Assembly (NCBI RefSeq): GCF_001467955.1 | Contig: NZ_LNYR01000003.1 | Location: 1 to 64,000 of the forward strand | Length of the DNA: 64,000 nucleotides | Source of the DNA: Legionella quateirensis | GTDB taxonomy: Bacteria; Pseudomonadota; Gammaproteobacteria; Legionellales; Legionellaceae | Direction: 5' to 3' | Shown here: piece after piece, positions 62,507 through 64,000 of the stretch | How positions within the stretch are numbered: position 1 is the first letter of the stretch | Layout: every line of letters starts with the position of its first letter | Program-made: the position numbers and the translations under genes | Notes under the pieces: model-generated | Told to the model about the DNA's origin: nothing | The model's input: the letters and a program-made list of their open reading frames with translations, nothing else | The model's database searches: none

Positions 62507-64000
62507 TTAAAATATCACAGCAACACCGAAGGACAACGTCGTCTGAGTGGCCGATTCTCCTAAATCAGTAAGAATCCTCTTGTAGGCACCATAATCTTTG
62601 TCATACTCAAATTCCGTATAGACATTTAAACCAGGCATAACGCGATAATAAGGTCTAATGATATAACGCATTTGGTTTAAGCCAGAACCAAGCTCATTTT
62701 CGACCACGGTATGAGTGGCGAGAATGCTGCGGATCCCTGTTAGGAAGAAGAAGTTATTGGTAAGCTGGGTAGCCCGCGATAACTGAATGTCAAACTTAAC
62801 ACTGCCATCACGATAATAAGTTCTAATGTTGGTGTCAATGTAATAAGGCATCAACCCTTCGATGCCAATACCAGGTTGCCAATAAGGTCCTCCAGGGCGA
62901 TAAAAATAATTGACCCCGCCTTTAACGGCCCAGAATTGACTAATCAAATGCCAATAAAAAACATCGATGTCCGCATTTTCAACAATTCCTTGATAAATTT
63001 CAGCATCCTCAGTATACAGCTGGAGTTTTTGGTAATCAGTCCCATAATACCCTCGAAACGTCATTTCTTGAGCGTTATGAAAAGGATCTTCATTCACCTC
63101 AAGAAAATTGGCGCGATAGAACCCTTGATGATGTCCTGCGGGGTGCGTAATAAGGGCCTTGTCAATAGGCATCACCTCATCGACTCGTACAATCGGTCGA
63201 TTGATATAGGGTGTTGGAGCAATTTCCGTTTCAGGCTTGGCTTTTCCGTTCACCACGTCGATAATGGTTTCATATTGGAATACCCGCGCCATACCCGATG
63301 TCATGTGAAACAGATGATGACAATGGAAAAACCATTGGCCGCTGGCCTCCGTATCAAAATCAGCCACCGCAGTCGCACCGGGATCGACTTCAATGGTATG
63401 CAATAAGGGATCATAAACGCCATGACCATTGCGTAAAATAAACCAATGGCCATGAATATGCATAGGATGGCGCATCATGGAGTTGTTGGTAAAGATAATC
63501 CGGTAGCGTTTTCCAGGTTCAATGACAATCGGTTTTGCTTTGTATTCCGGCAAGCCATTAATCATCCAAATATACCTGTCCATATAACCAAACAATTCCA
63601 TGCGGATAATCCCATCGACGGGTATATCCGGGTTATTGGTAGGAACCGCTGCGGTTAATTGTTGGTATTTTGTTCCTACGGTTTTAGCGCTTATGGAATT
63701 GGGCGCTGAAATCGTATCCCCGATAATGGTTGGTTCGATGGGCATGGTCATGCCATTATCCATGGACATCCCATTGTTCATCGTATCGTCTTGCATGCCT
63801 CCATCACCCGCCATCGTAGCGTGTTTCGTCTGCGTGGCAGACTGGCTCTCCATCGAACCCGTTGACATAGAACTCATGGGAGGCATGCCTTTGGGTTTCA
63901 TTGGTCTGGAGGCTGAAGTGGACTCGTTCATTGAAGAAGAGGGGGCTGTCGACATTTTATTCTTAAGCATGGAAGCATGATTCATCCCCGACATCCCTTG
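62507..64000 (-). CDS. CopA-CopB fusion: multicopper oxidase C-terminus joined to outer-membrane copper barrel (5' end outside window)
   Basis: The frame is open to base 64000, so the true start is to the right; the ATG at 63994 is internal. A Met-rich stretch (to ~residue 90 of the visible part) leads to the third cupredoxin domain of a CopA-type oxidase with copper ligands 'HPMHIHGHWF' and 'WFFHCHHLFHMTSGMARV'. After ~70 linker residues the protein continues as a CopB-type beta barrel: 'HHQGFYRANFLEVNEDPF', 'FYWHLISQFWAVKGGVNYFY' and a Phe-terminated last strand ('TTLSFGVAVIF'). CopA oxidises Cu(I) in the periplasm, and CopB is an outer-membrane copper protein. In most bacteria these are two genes. 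Confidence 0.88.
   Translation of the reverse strand, partial: QGMSGMNHASMLKNKMSTAPSSSMNESTSASRPMKPKGMPPMSSMSTGSMESQSATQTKHATMAGDGGMQDDTMNNGMSMDNGMTMPIEPTIIGDTISAPNSISAKTVGTKYQQLTAAVPTNNPDIPVDGIIRMELFGYMDRYIWMINGLPEYKAKPIVIEPGKRYRIIFTNNSMMRHPMHIHGHWFILRNGHGVYDPLLHTIEVDPGATAVADFDTEASGQWFFHCHHLFHMTSGMARVFQYETIIDVVNGKAKPETEIAPTPYINRPIVRVDEVMPIDKALITHPAGHHQGFYRANFLEVNEDPFHNAQEMTFRGYYGTDYQKLQLYTEDAEIYQGIVENADIDVFYWHLISQFWAVKGGVNYFYRPGGPYWQPGIGIEGLMPYYIDTNIRTYYRDGSVKFDIQLSRATQLTNNFFFLTGIRSILATHTVVENELGSGLNQMRYIIRPYYRVMPGLNVYTEFEYDKDYGAYKRILTDLGESATQTTLSFGVAVIF

Overview
This is an AT-rich gammaproteobacterial chromosome segment, most probably from a Legionella species or close relative. That is an inference from gene content: an H-NOX heme sensor coupled to a GGDEF-EAL protein, an ankyrin-repeat protein of effector type, a Hel/Czc-type metal efflux operon, an alternative F-type ATPase and a multicopper oxidase. 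No rRNA, tRNA or CRISPR array was seen. The left half is visibly more AT-rich than the right half and holds several decayed genes, as expected for accessory DNA.

Layout. 1-0.76 kb: the 3' end of a gene with 34-residue tandem repeats (a 102-bp DNA repeat) and a winged-helix-like end. 0.86-7.84 kb: a Tn3-family transposon bounded by 48-bp inverted repeats, with a tyrosine recombinase, a transposase and metal cargo (a P1B-type ATPase, a DUF302 protein and a small membrane protein). Its right end truncates an FAD/NAD(P)-binding protein gene. 9-17 kb: small accessory enzymes, including three APH-fold kinases, an AlkD-like repair protein, EVE, VOC, WYL, DUF167, cupin and nucleotidyltransferase proteins, a P-loop/LuxR fusion and a frameshifted GyrI-like gene. 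17.2-24.1 kb: a histidine kinase and an OmpR-type regulator around an ankyrin protein with a caspase-like N-terminus, then an ATP-grasp enzyme and a frameshifted Cys-motif protein. The last three share one promoter motif at identical spacing. 24.4-26.7 kb: an overlapping HTH-nucleotidyltransferase / HEPN / aminoglycoside-nucleotidyltransferase operon. 26.8-29.6 kb: a methyltransferase and the H-NOX / GGDEF-EAL pair. 30.2-31.5 kb: an AhpD-like protein with merR, merT and a decayed merP, without merA.

32.3-42.5 kb is a polyhydroxyalkanoate and acyl-phosphate module: a cold-shock protein and PhaB on the plus strand; FabI, acetate kinase, a MaoC-phosphotransacylase fusion and PhaC on the minus strand; then a DUF3141 alpha/beta-hydrolase with three small membrane proteins. 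42.5-48.9 kb is a five-gene heavy-metal RND efflux operon, followed by a diguanylate cyclase and a Met-rich periplasmic protein. 50.9-55.7 kb holds glutamate dehydrogenase and an overlapping three-gene electron-transfer operon (a membrane NADH-type flavin/2Fe-2S reductase, a heme-b-like membrane protein and a seven-heme cytochrome c). 55.8-62.0 kb is an N-type F-ATPase operon in the order D-C-Q-B-E-F-A-G, whose c subunit lacks two sodium ligands. The right edge holds a fused CopA (multicopper oxidase end) and CopB (outer-membrane barrel) protein that runs out of the window.

The right 34 kb can be read as a metal-tolerance and redox/energy island. Copper and other metals are oxidised or pumped out. 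Reducing power goes to PHA or to the multiheme chain. The extra ATPase can couple ATP to ion movement under stress. This joint role is inferred from gene content only.
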